In this document: one piece after another, positions 8,755 through 17,319 of the stretch | How positions within the stretch are numbered: position 1 is the first letter of the stretch | How the letters are laid out: each line of letters starts with the position of its first letter | DNA from: Roseiarcus sp963824475 | GTDB taxonomy: Bacteria > Pseudomonadota > Alphaproteobacteria > Rhizobiales > Beijerinckiaceae | Length of the DNA: 64,000 bases | Direction: 5' to 3' | Assembly (NCBI GenBank): GCA_963824475.1 | Contig: CAWGPR010000009.1 | Span: forward strand, 434,001-498,000 | Translations under genes and position numbers: made by a program | The notes under the pieces: model-generated | The model's database searches: none | Seen by the model: the letters and a program-made list of their open reading frames with translations, nothing else | What the model was told of the DNA's origin: nothing

Positions 8755-11700
8755 TCAGAGCCCGTTCGGGCACTTGAACTGCCTGAGCGCCGGCATGCTC
8801 AACGGATTGGTCAGCGAAGACGAGGTGAATTGATAGGAGACTTCTCGTCCGAAGACGACGAAGCTGACCTTCAACGCGTTTCCGCTCTGGATGGCGGAGC
8901 CGGCGTCGACGAGCCGGAACAACGCCCACGCGCCGGTGCGCTCGAGTTTGGACTGGCGGTCTGGCATGTCGGGCGCCATCACGATCGAGGCTTCGCCCGC
9001 GCCAGCGCCCGGCCATTGCATTGTCGCAGGTGGATTTTCAGCCCCCTGCTGCGCGATGACATTGGCGCCGTTGATCGTGAGCGTCGCAGTCTGGGCGTCG
9101 CTGCTCAGCGTCAGCGGCTTCACTTCGAAGCCGAGATTGGGCGTTGTCCCGCCGGTCGGGAAGAACGCGTCTCGGATCTCGGCTGCTTGCTGGAATTGCC
9201 GCAAGGTTGTGTCGGACAGCTTGCGCGCGAGATTCGGATTGGGCTGCCAGACCCATTTTTTCCCGCTCCTATTCACGAGCGGGTCGAGGCTGGCCGAGTA
9301 GAATTTGTCGATGACGCCGTTCGGCGCGAACAGTTTGGCAAAATCCCCCAGCGGCACGTCCCGGTCGCTCTTCGCAAAGGGATAGCGGTTCGCAATGACT
9401 TGCTGGCAGATTCCCGTCACGTTCTGAGCCATCGCGTCGGCGATCTGGGCGATGGAGCTGGCGTTCGCGTCGCCGGCGGCGTCCTTGGCGACCTTGTCGA
9501 TCATGCCGGCGAGCGGCTGGGGCAGACGCGTGGCGTTGGCTCTCAGGCTCGCCACCTGTACGTCCACCTGCTCGAGCGCCTGCTTGGCCTGGGCCGGGTT
9601 TTCCGCCGCCAGCACGAGTTGGCGGTAGAGTTCGTTCAGATTGGCGAGCAACTGGTCGATCGGCCGGGATCCGGGCTGCCCATCGACCATGATCTGGATT
9701 GGTTTGAAATAGGCTTCAATCGACGCGCCGGGCGTTTCAGGCGGCGGATCGCCCGCCCTGCGCTGCGACTTCATCGCAAGGTCGAGGGCCTCCTTTCCGA
9801 CAGAGCCCAGTCGATTGCCCGCGCCGGCGAGCGCCTCCTGCTTCGCCTGATCCGCTCGCGAGCCGCTCTGCGCCGGCGGCTTTGGACGCTCGCGGGTCAA
9901 AGCCGTTTCGTCGCGAACGGATTCGAAGATCAAACGAATGGGGGAGGTCGGCGCCGAGGCGGCGCTCAGCTTCAGATATTTCGGCTTGTCGTTGAGCAGC
10001 GGCTTCAGTTGAAGGTTGTTGATCGCGGCCGTCCAGGCGGCGATGAAGTCTCTGCTGTAGAGCTCGAGAATGCCGGGGAAGAGACTCGCATATTGCTGCT
10101 GCACGGCGCTCTGGTCGCCGGACGCGCCGAGCACCCAGTTGTCCTTCTCAAGCTTGTCGCGGATCGTCTGCAAATGCGTGAGCAGCCCGCTGTAGAAGCC
10201 CTCGTAGGTGAAGAAGCCGGGGACCCTTACAGTGTCCAGGCTTGCGCCGTTGGCCGCCTCGAACACCAGGGCCATGTCGGGGCCGCCGCGTTGGGAGGCG
10301 ATCCAGTTCTCGACCGCCGCGTTGTGCGCCTCCGACTTCAAAAGCGTGTAGGCGCGCTCCGCCACCCGCATGCGCGCAAGCGTCGCCTGCGCCTGCTCGA
10401 CCAGCGGGCCGTTGAGCGAGACCTTCCTCTGCCGCCCGTCATCCATGTCGAGCATGGCCTCAAGATGCTTGCGAAGCAGCGCCCGCCCCTCGGCGTTCGG
10501 CGCGCCGGGGAACGAGCGCTCCTCCCAGTCCCGCGTGAACCAGGCCAGGATCAGATCATTGTCGACATGCGGCGCCTTGCCCCCGAGCATGAGATAAACC
10601 TTGAGCGCCTCATAGACGAAGGTCGGATCGTCGATATTCTTCTGGATCTGCTGCTCGAGCGACAGGATGAGCCGCGGCCGCAGGAGCCGTTCCAGGGCCT
10701 GCCGATAGAGATCGTTCGACGCGTCCTGGAGGCGCGGGCGCTGGCTCAGCCCGAAGGTCTGTTCGACCGGCGTGGGGTCGTTACGCTTGGCGTAGCCGAC
10801 CGGCAGATTCGGCAGAGAGCCGATCAGCTCGTAAATGGGCAACAGATTCGGATCGGTGACCGAATTCTGTTTGATGAAGGGCCCAGCGATGGAAGCGTAG
10901 TCGTTGACGCCCTGCTCAGTCTCGGAAACGATCGCCGCGTTGCGCGTATAGCTCATCCACCACAAGCCCAGGATGCCTGCGGTTGCGAGGCCGATCAACG
11001 TGAACGCCGCCGCTCTCAGGGCGAGCGATCTGCGCACGGCGGCGATGTTGGTCGAAACCCATCCGGCCTCGGCGAAGATCACCTTGGTTATGAGGTCGTG
11101 CAGGAAGAAGCTTTTGCCGGTCCCCGAAAATCCGACGCTGCCTGCGCTCTGGACGCCATAGCTCTTTTGCAGCGCGCCGATGACGGCGTCGAAAGGCGTT
11201 CCCTCCTGCGTGCCCGAGGTGAAGTAGAAGCCGCGCAAGACTGCGGTCGTCTGGTAGCGCGTGGGCTCGAAGATGCGATTGAGGAAGTCGGCGATCGGCT
11301 TTCGGATCGCGCCGAGTTGCGCCGGAAAGCCGAACAGGATCGCCCTCGATCGCAAGTCGGGCTCCTCCTGCAACCGTTCGGGCATCCTCTCCGAGATGCG
11401 CTGAATGAGGAGGTCGATCTCCTCGGAAACCTTGCCGACGTTGTTGGCCTTCTTGTCGGAAGTCTGGAACGTAGCTCCCCACACCGCCTGCCGCTTCGTC
11501 TCGTCCAGATCGGCGAAATATTGGGTAAAGCCCTCCACGAGATCCATTTTGGTGAAAACCGCGTAGACCGGGAAGTCGACCTTCAGCTCCTCGTGCAGTT
11601 CGTCGAGGCGCCTGCGGATCGCGTCGGCGTGCGCCGCCACCTCCTTCGGCGACAGGTTGAGAACGTCGGCGATGCTGATGGCGACGATGACTCCGTTGAT

Positions 11701-12315
11701 CGGCTGCCGGGGACGATTCCGGCCCAGCATTTCGAGAAACGCGAGCCAGCTGCGGCGATCGGCTTTGGCGTCCGAATCCTGCGTCGTGTAGCGGCCGGCC
11801 GTGTCGATGAGCACCGCTGCGTCGGTGAACCACCAGTCGCAATATCGCGTGCCGCCGACGCCCTGCACGGCCATGGCCGGGTTGTCCCCGGCGAGCGGAA
11901 ACTTGAGACCTGAATTCACCAGCGCAGTTGTCTTGCCGGCGCCGGGCGGACCGATGATGAGGTACCAGGGAAGGTCGTAAAGGGCGCGCGCGTTCGACTT
12001 GCCGGTCCGTTTGAGGACCGCGAGAGCGTCCTCCATCTTCTGCTTCAGGATCGGCGCGTCGCTGTCTTCGGCTGGCGTCTCGGTCATCGCCTGCGCGATC
12101 TTGGCGGCGGCTCGGCGCCTCGAAATGATGCGCCAGGCGATGGCGCCGGCGACTGCTAGGAAGATCGCCGCGATGATGATGAACCGGATGAGCGCGCTCT
12201 CGAACGGCTGCGCGTCGCCGATGGCGACGAGCGGCCCGGCCAGCCAAATGACCAAAGCCAGGATGATCGCCCCGACAAGGCTGAGCCCGATCCAGAGCCA
12301 GGCCATCACGGTCAT
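8755..12315 (-). CDS. tssM: T6SS inner-membrane protein TssM (IcmF)
   Basis: The product is 1186 residues. Two N-terminal transmembrane segments lie at about 5-30 and 43-63, and a third near 430-450. Between them a cytoplasmic NTPase-like domain carries Walker A GPPGAGKTT at about 122-130. The large periplasmic C-terminal region ends near FKCPNGL. TssM spans the envelope and with TssL anchors the baseplate. It sits between tssL (36 bases upstream) and tagF. A 1027-residue open frame lies antisense to it and is a high-GC shadow. Confidence 0.95.
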   Translation of the reverse strand: MTVMAWLWIGLSLVGAIILALVIWLAGPLVAIGDAQPFESALIRFIIIAAIFLAVAGAIAWRIISRRRAAAKIAQAMTETPAEDSDAPILKQKMEDALAVLKRTGKSNARALYDLPWYLIIGPPGAGKTTALVNSGLKFPLAGDNPAMAVQGVGGTRYCDWWFTDAAVLIDTAGRYTTQDSDAKADRRSWLAFLEMLGRNRPRQPINGVIVAISIADVLNLSPKEVAAHADAIRRRLDELHEELKVDFPVYAVFTKMDLVEGFTQYFADLDETKRQAVWGATFQTSDKKANNVGKVSEEIDLLIQRISERMPERLQEEPDLRSRAILFGFPAQLGAIRKPIADFLNRIFEPTRYQTTAVLRGFYFTSGTQEGTPFDAVIGALQKSYGVQSAGSVGFSGTGKSFFLHDLITKVIFAEAGWVSTNIAAVRRSLALRAAAFTLIGLATAGILGLWWMSYTRNAAIVSETEQGVNDYASIAGPFIKQNSVTDPNLLPIYELIGSLPNLPVGYAKRNDPTPVEQTFGLSQRPRLQDASNDLYRQALERLLRPRLILSLEQQIQKNIDDPTFVYEALKVYLMLGGKAPHVDNDLILAWFTRDWEERSFPGAPNAEGRALLRKHLEAMLDMDDGRQRKVSLNGPLVEQAQATLARMRVAERAYTLLKSEAHNAAVENWIASQRGGPDMALVFEAANGASLDTVRVPGFFTYEGFYSGLLTHLQTIRDKLEKDNWVLGASGDQSAVQQQYASLFPGILELYSRDFIAAWTAAINNLQLKPLLNDKPKYLKLSAASAPTSPIRLIFESVRDETALTRERPKPPAQSGSRADQAKQEALAGAGNRLGSVGKEALDLAMKSQRRAGDPPPETPGASIEAYFKPIQIMVDGQPGSRPIDQLLANLNELYRQLVLAAENPAQAKQALEQVDVQVASLRANATRLPQPLAGMIDKVAKDAAGDANASSIAQIADAMAQNVTGICQQVIANRYPFAKSDRDVPLGDFAKLFAPNGVIDKFYSASLDPLVNRSGKKWVWQPNPNLARKLSDTTLRQFQQAAEIRDAFFPTGGTTPNLGFEVKPLTLSSDAQTATLTINGANVIAQQGAENPPATMQWPGAGAGEASIVMAPDMPDRQSKLERTGAWALFRLVDAGSAIQSGNALKVSFVVFGREVSYQFTSSSLTNPLSMPALRQFKCPNGL

Positions 12316-12351
12316 TAAGAGCGCTCTCCTCCCGGCAACGAACCCTCTCCC

Positions 12352-13863
12352 TTAGTCTGCTCTCGGGATCGACACTTCAACGCGCCGGTTTCTCGATTTG
12401 TTGAACTCTGTGTCGTTCGGCGCGATTGGATTGCTGGGGCCTTTCCCCGTCACCGAGAGCCGCTCCGGACGCGAAAGGCCGGGCTTCAGCATGGCCGCGA
12501 CCGACTTGGCGCGCGCCTCCGAGAGCTCGAAGTTCGACGGGAAGGCGACGGTGTGAATCGGATCGGAGTCCGTGTAGCCGTCGACATGAATGGCGCCCGG
12601 CTCCCGGTCGAGAGCGGCGGCGATCTTGGCCGCGATCGGCGCGAAGGAATCGCTCACCTTTGCGCCGCCGGAAGGAAACAGCACCACATTGCCGATGCGA
12701 ATGAAGATCGTCGTCGTCGATTGGTCGGCGCCCACTTTGCCCGCCATGATTTCCTTGGCCAGCGCGGCGCGGATGCGGTCGAGTTGCGTAGACGCCCTCG
12801 GCTTGGGATCCGGCGGCGGCTTGACGATGGTTTCGCGCGCGATCGTCAATTCCGTCGCCGGATGAATGTCCGCCATCCTCAACGCGAGCGCCTCCGCTTG
12901 GCCTGTGAGGGCATTGCGCAGATAGAGGTAGGAGCCGAGCAAAATGACCGCCGCAAGCGCGGCGACAGCCCAGATGGGAACCTGGAGCCGACTGCTCGCC
13001 AGGGGCACATCCTGGCCGCGCCAATGCGGCGACAAGTCCTCGATCGTCTTCGACTGAGCGCGGCGAATGGTTTCGTACAGGTCGCGCCGGATGCCTTGCA
13101 CCGCGCCAGGGCCGCCTGAGGCCCGGTAGACCCCCTCGAAGCCAAGGCTGAGGCAAGCGTGCATGATCTCAAGCACGCCCAAATTGACCGCGGGATTCTG
13201 CTTCGCCCGTTCAAGCTCCCTGAAGAAACGGACGCCGCCCATCCGTTCGTTGAAGAAGCGAACCAGCATGCTGTACTGCGTCCAGACCCGGCTGTCGGCG
13301 GTCGGCAGGTTTTGCACGATGTCATCGGCGGTGGCGGCGAGCGCGTATTTCGACGTTTCGATCTGATCGTTGGGAGCGCCGGCGGCGCGCGCGTCGATTT
13401 CGAATTGCTCGATCGCCTGCGCGACCTGATCCATGAGTTGGCTCGCCCCCGCGCGCACCAGCGATGCGCGCAAACGCCCCAGCATGACGAGAAGCGACGC
13501 GGCCGCCCGCATGAGCGGGCTCGCAGCCACCGTGACCAGATCGACGGACACATGCGGCGACATCGGCGCCGGCGTCATCGGCGCCGACGCCTCCGGAGCG
13601 ACGTAGAGGTTGTTCGGCGTCCGCGGCGTCATCCAGTCATCCCAGCCGCCCTGGCCCGGGCTGGATGCAGGCGCATTCGGCGGGGCGCCTGGCGGCGCCG
13701 GGTACGCGACAGGAGGCCTCGGCGTTGAGGCTGGCGGGGCGCCGCCGACAGGCGAGCCAGCGGCGGGATCGCCGGCAGGCGCAGGCGGCGTACGACGTCC
13801 AGCCGGATTGGGACGAATGATCGTCCTGTCGCTTCGCCCGAAGGGATCGTCTTCGGTGGTCAT
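12352..13863 (-). CDS. tssL: T6SS membrane protein TssL with OmpA-like C-terminus
   Basis: The ATG at 13863 (MTTEDDPFGRSD) overlaps the tssK stop by four bases and is preferred over an upstream in-frame codon at 13887. The 503-residue protein has a Pro/Ala-rich N-terminal tail, a DotU cytoplasmic domain, one transmembrane helix (VPIWAVAALAAVILLGSYLY) and a C-terminal OmpA/MotB peptidoglycan-binding domain (DGYTDSDP, ending NKSRNRRVEVSIPR). The OmpA extension lets TssL hold the cell wall directly, consistent with no TssJ lipoprotein in this locus. Confidence 0.95.
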   Translation of the reverse strand: MTTEDDPFGRSDRTIIRPNPAGRRTPPAPAGDPAAGSPVGGAPPASTPRPPVAYPAPPGAPPNAPASSPGQGGWDDWMTPRTPNNLYVAPEASAPMTPAPMSPHVSVDLVTVAASPLMRAAASLLVMLGRLRASLVRAGASQLMDQVAQAIEQFEIDARAAGAPNDQIETSKYALAATADDIVQNLPTADSRVWTQYSMLVRFFNERMGGVRFFRELERAKQNPAVNLGVLEIMHACLSLGFEGVYRASGGPGAVQGIRRDLYETIRRAQSKTIEDLSPHWRGQDVPLASSRLQVPIWAVAALAAVILLGSYLYLRNALTGQAEALALRMADIHPATELTIARETIVKPPPDPKPRASTQLDRIRAALAKEIMAGKVGADQSTTTIFIRIGNVVLFPSGGAKVSDSFAPIAAKIAAALDREPGAIHVDGYTDSDPIHTVAFPSNFELSEARAKSVAAMLKPGLSRPERLSVTGKGPSNPIAPNDTEFNKSRNRRVEVSIPRAD

Positions 13864-15197
13864 CGCCGCTCTTCTCTCACAGCCCAAAGCTCCATCTGGA
13901 GCTCTGGCCAGTCGCCTGCGAAGTGCATTCCGATGGCTGTGGCCTGGCTGAACTCAGACCACAAAGGCGATGTGCGGTCCAGGTAGAAGTAGACGTGGTC
14001 GGTGATGGCGCGGATTTGAGGCGGAGGCGTCGGCAGGTGCACGACCGCGACCCCGGGAAGATGGGCGTGCACGATTTCGTTCATCTTGGTGTTCGGCCCA
14101 ACCTTGAGGAAGGCGGGCAGATTGCGCTGGATTTCGGTCAAAGGACGACGCGCCGAGACTTCGAGCACGAAGGTCGCGTTGGCGAACAGCGTGCGGTCCC
14201 GGATTGTCGAGACGAACGCGTTCGGCGCGCGCTCGATCAGCTCCAACCGGATGGCCCGGCGATCGAGACGCGCGCTGAGGAAGTCCTGGATGTCGCGCAA
14301 CAACGGCGTGAAGACGCTTTCCAGATCGTCGTGGTTGTAAACGCCATATTCGCGCGCTCGCCGCTCATGCGTCGTGAAAGTCGCCAATTCCCCCGCAATC
14401 CGCAGAAGGGTTTCATAAAGGCGCTCGGGGTGGACGTATTTCGATAAGCGGAAGTGTTTGAGCGCCGGGATTTCGCGATTGAGGCACTGGAGAATCAAAT
14501 AGTCGGCGCTCTGCAGGCCGCCGCCCGCGGTGGGGTCGCTGGCGTATCGTGAGAGCTCATCGAGCTTGTTGCCGATCCAGCCGATGACGCGGTCGAGCCA
14601 CCCTTCGACGGTCGGATGCGCCGCGCAGACGAGCACGGGCGGAGCAAATTTCTCGTCGAACACCAGGGTGCGGTCATGCACCTCGACGACGCGCGCGATC
14701 GGCAGGCCGACATAGCCTGGCTTCGAAGTCTTGCGGATTTCGTAAGCGAGCCGAGGATAGGCGATCTCGATTTCCTCCTCGATGCGCAGGTTCGCCGTCG
14801 AATCAATCACCGTCTCGGCGCCCACCACATAGCGGGCGGCGTTTTCCGTCTGCTCGGAGCTCACCTCGCGAAAGTTGTCCGCGCGGGCCGGCATGGTGAG
14901 CCAGATGAGCTGACCGGCGGCCGTCTCAGGGGTTGTGATCGGCGCGGGAGGCGGACACTCGGCGGGAAAGTCGAACAGCCCTCCGTCCGGCATGATCCCC
15001 GACGCCCGCCGGAGGGCGAACTTGCTCTGCTGAGCAAGATCCCGGTCGATTTCGAGCGATGCGAATCCCCAGGGGTAGGGCGTTACATGGCGTGTGCGGC
15101 TTTCGAGCGCGTTTTCGAGATAACGATCGCTTTGCTGAAGATGGTGCGGCCGAAGAAAGAGGCCCTCCGTCCAGTGAACTTTCGCGTTCCACGACAT
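13860..15197 (-). CDS. tssK: T6SS baseplate-membrane linker TssK
   Basis: The 445-residue protein opens with VHWTEGLFLRPHHLQQSDRY, the hallmark of TssK, which connects the baseplate to the TssL/TssM complex. Length and the C-terminal segment (YFYLDRTSPLW) are normal. The stop overlaps the tssL start as ATGA, so the two are coupled. An 85-base gap separates it from tagH upstream. Confidence 0.95.
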   Translation of the reverse strand: MSWNAKVHWTEGLFLRPHHLQQSDRYLENALESRTRHVTPYPWGFASLEIDRDLAQQSKFALRRASGIMPDGGLFDFPAECPPPAPITTPETAAGQLIWLTMPARADNFREVSSEQTENAARYVVGAETVIDSTANLRIEEEIEIAYPRLAYEIRKTSKPGYVGLPIARVVEVHDRTLVFDEKFAPPVLVCAAHPTVEGWLDRVIGWIGNKLDELSRYASDPTAGGGLQSADYLILQCLNREIPALKHFRLSKYVHPERLYETLLRIAGELATFTTHERRAREYGVYNHDDLESVFTPLLRDIQDFLSARLDRRAIRLELIERAPNAFVSTIRDRTLFANATFVLEVSARRPLTEIQRNLPAFLKVGPNTKMNEIVHAHLPGVAVVHLPTPPPQIRAITDHVYFYLDRTSPLWSEFSQATAIGMHFAGDWPELQMELWAVREERR

Positions 15198-15282
15198 TGG
15201 CGCCGTTTCCCCATTCGCTTCCGTTCACAATCGCTCCTGCAAAGCCGGGCCGATTGCCGGAGCCCCGACAGCGATCATCGAC

Positions 15283-16557
15283 TCAGCTGTCCTTGTCCCG
15301 CAACCTGTCGTACGCCTGGGCGAACAAAGCAGTAAACGCCTCAAGGAGTCGTCCGTCGGCCCGTTTCGTCTTGGCCCGCCATCGCTCGACGTAGATATCC
15401 CACAGCTTCGCCTTCCGGGACGATATGAGCGCGCCAAGACCGTGCTCGGGCGCCACAGAATGGTCGATCCGATCCGGCGCCAAATCCTCGAACAATGCGT
15501 CGAGAGCCGCCTGCATCGCGCCAAACGTAAGGATTTGATGGGTTTTGAGATCGGCGAAGCTGCGCTCAATCGTCGTCCGCGCGTCGAGATAATTTCGCGT
15601 CGGAGGCCCAAACATGATGGCGAGCGCCTCCGCCGGCGAACTCGCGAACTTGAGGGGGTTGTTCTCGACGGCCCGGATCATCGTGCGGTTCGAGGAGCGC
15701 ATAAGCGATATCGACTCCGCTCGCGACGCCAGCATTTGCGCCAGATTCTCCGTCGTCATCCGAAGCAGGGCGCCGATTTCGTCCGCGATTTCGTCCGGAT
15801 TGCGAGAAGCGAGAACGCGCTCAGGAACGCCGGCCGCCCGAGCGATGCGATCGAGGACTTCGTGCGCTTGGGCGCCGTCGGCCTGCGGCTCCTTGGGCGA
15901 GGGGCGCCCGGGCGGCGGGTCGACGGCCGCCGGCCGCGTCGGCGTCGGTATGCGAGGCTCCGGAACGTTCTGCTCCAGCGGAGATGACGGAGCCGAGTTG
16001 ACCGCAGTCAGCCAATCGTCCTCGGATCGCGGCCGGTCCGCAGGCGCGCCCGGAACACGTTTCGGCGGCTCGAGGAACGAAGCAAAATCGAGAAAGTCTG
16101 GCGGAGCGTCCCGCGTCTGCGCCGTCTGACGCTTGGCGCCAATTTCCGGCGCTGCGGCCTCTCCCACGGGGGCCCAAACGTCGGCGAGACCAGCGTCCAA
16201 AGAGGCCTCCGCCGCCGAGGCCGGGCTCCGCGGCTTTCGCCCCTCCTCGACCGAAACGGCGATAATGTACGGCCCAATGCTCAGGCGATCCCCGTCCCGC
16301 AAGAGGTGCGGGGCGTCGAGCCGGTACTCTGCGCCGTTGACGAAGGTCCCGTTTGTCGAGACGTCGTGAAGCCAGTATCCGCCGTCGCGATAGCGAATCT
16401 CGCAGTGCTTGCCTGAGATGCTTCGGCTCGGGTCAGGCAAGGTCCAATCGAGGTGCGAATCCCGGCCAAGATCGAGACCTCGTCCCTTGACCTCGATCCG
16501 TATCGGGCCGCCGTCCGGGAGCCGATCTACGTTTTCGATCGATAGTCGAAGGGTCAT
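15283..16557 (-). CDS. tagH: T6SS-associated FHA-domain protein TagH (Fha)
   Basis: Residues 1 to about 105 form a forkhead-associated domain with the phosphothreonine-binding signature: GRDSHLDWTLPDP, SISGKHCEI and DVSTNGTFVNG. A Pro-rich linker follows, and then a helical C-terminal region of about 190 residues typical of TagH proteins. In characterised systems Fha is phosphorylated by PpkA and activates assembly. No kinase gene is seen in the window. The protein is full length at 424 residues and probably heads the tagH-tssK-tssL-tssM-tagF-tssA run. Confidence 0.9.
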   Translation of the reverse strand: MTLRLSIENVDRLPDGGPIRIEVKGRGLDLGRDSHLDWTLPDPSRSISGKHCEIRYRDGGYWLHDVSTNGTFVNGAEYRLDAPHLLRDGDRLSIGPYIIAVSVEEGRKPRSPASAAEASLDAGLADVWAPVGEAAAPEIGAKRQTAQTRDAPPDFLDFASFLEPPKRVPGAPADRPRSEDDWLTAVNSAPSSPLEQNVPEPRIPTPTRPAAVDPPPGRPSPKEPQADGAQAHEVLDRIARAAGVPERVLASRNPDEIADEIGALLRMTTENLAQMLASRAESISLMRSSNRTMIRAVENNPLKFASSPAEALAIMFGPPTRNYLDARTTIERSFADLKTHQILTFGAMQAALDALFEDLAPDRIDHSVAPEHGLGALISSRKAKLWDIYVERWRAKTKRADGRLLEAFTALFAQAYDRLRDKDS

Positions 16558-16726
16558 CTCTGCCGAACGCGCATGATGAGCAACATTATTCCGTCGTTTG
16601 CGCGCAGCCGCAAGGGTTTATGCGGTCTCTCTCCCGACAGAGAGATAGACCTTTTTGTGGTGGCCAATACCTTATGAGCTCTCACAACTGACCAATCGCC
16701 GAGAGGTCCAGAGAGCGCACGTCTAC

Positions 16727-17319
16727 TCATTGCGAAGGCGCTTCCAGACCAAGGACTGTCGGCTCCCCTCCGCCGGCGAAGCGAACGCCCGCGTCCGCGC
16801 AGGCGACCATCCTTCGTGTCACGCCGAGCGGATCGCCGGCGGCGACCGCCAGCATGATCGCCGTGTTCGCCGCCATCGCGCACGCCGCGGGGGCGCCGCC
16901 ACAGGCTTTTGATCCGCGGGAAGGAGACTTCCGCCTGACCAGCCGGCGGCGAAAGCAAGCCAGGTTGTCGGCTTCCGCCGATCGGAGGCGTTCGCAGCCA
17001 AGAGCGCCGCGCGACGGTTGTCGTCCTCGGGCGTCCGCACCCAAGTCTCCGCGGCGCTAAGGGCCTCATCCGCGCCGCCCTCGGCGACGAGCGCGCGCAC
17101 GCACCGGGCGGCCCACCAGACCGCCTCGCGGCGAGGAAGCAGATGACTTAAGAAAAGAACCGCATCGCGCGGGCGCGAGGACGCCAGGAGAGCGCGGGCG
17201 TGGTCGAGCGGTTTGATGTCGTCCGCTGGGCGAGTGGCGACATAGTCGAGATCAGGGAACGCCTCGAAGACGCTATGCGCGGAAGCAAATCGGATGCGCG
17301 ACGACATGGGTCTCTTCAC
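16727..17319 (-). pseudogene. Frameshifted T6SS accessory gene (DUF6931-like)
   Basis: Two overlapping leftward frames make one protein. The first frame (start GTG 17319 overlapping the vgrG stop, or ATG 17307) reads from RIRFASAHSVFEAFPD to LLPADQKPVAAPP. The conserved end PAACAMAANTAIMLAV is in another frame and stops at 16727. The switch falls in a run of five G at 16889-16893; a sixth base would join them into about 190 residues. The sequence resembles DUF6931-type proteins encoded beside T6SS genes; that name is from memory. It may be a sequencing error or a real lesion. Confidence 0.6.

Noticed and set aside
8830..11913. 1027-codon open frame on the plus strand
   Set aside because: It is antisense to tssM, whose Walker A and membrane segments are clear; the product is Arg/Glu-rich shadow sequence typical of high-GC DNA.
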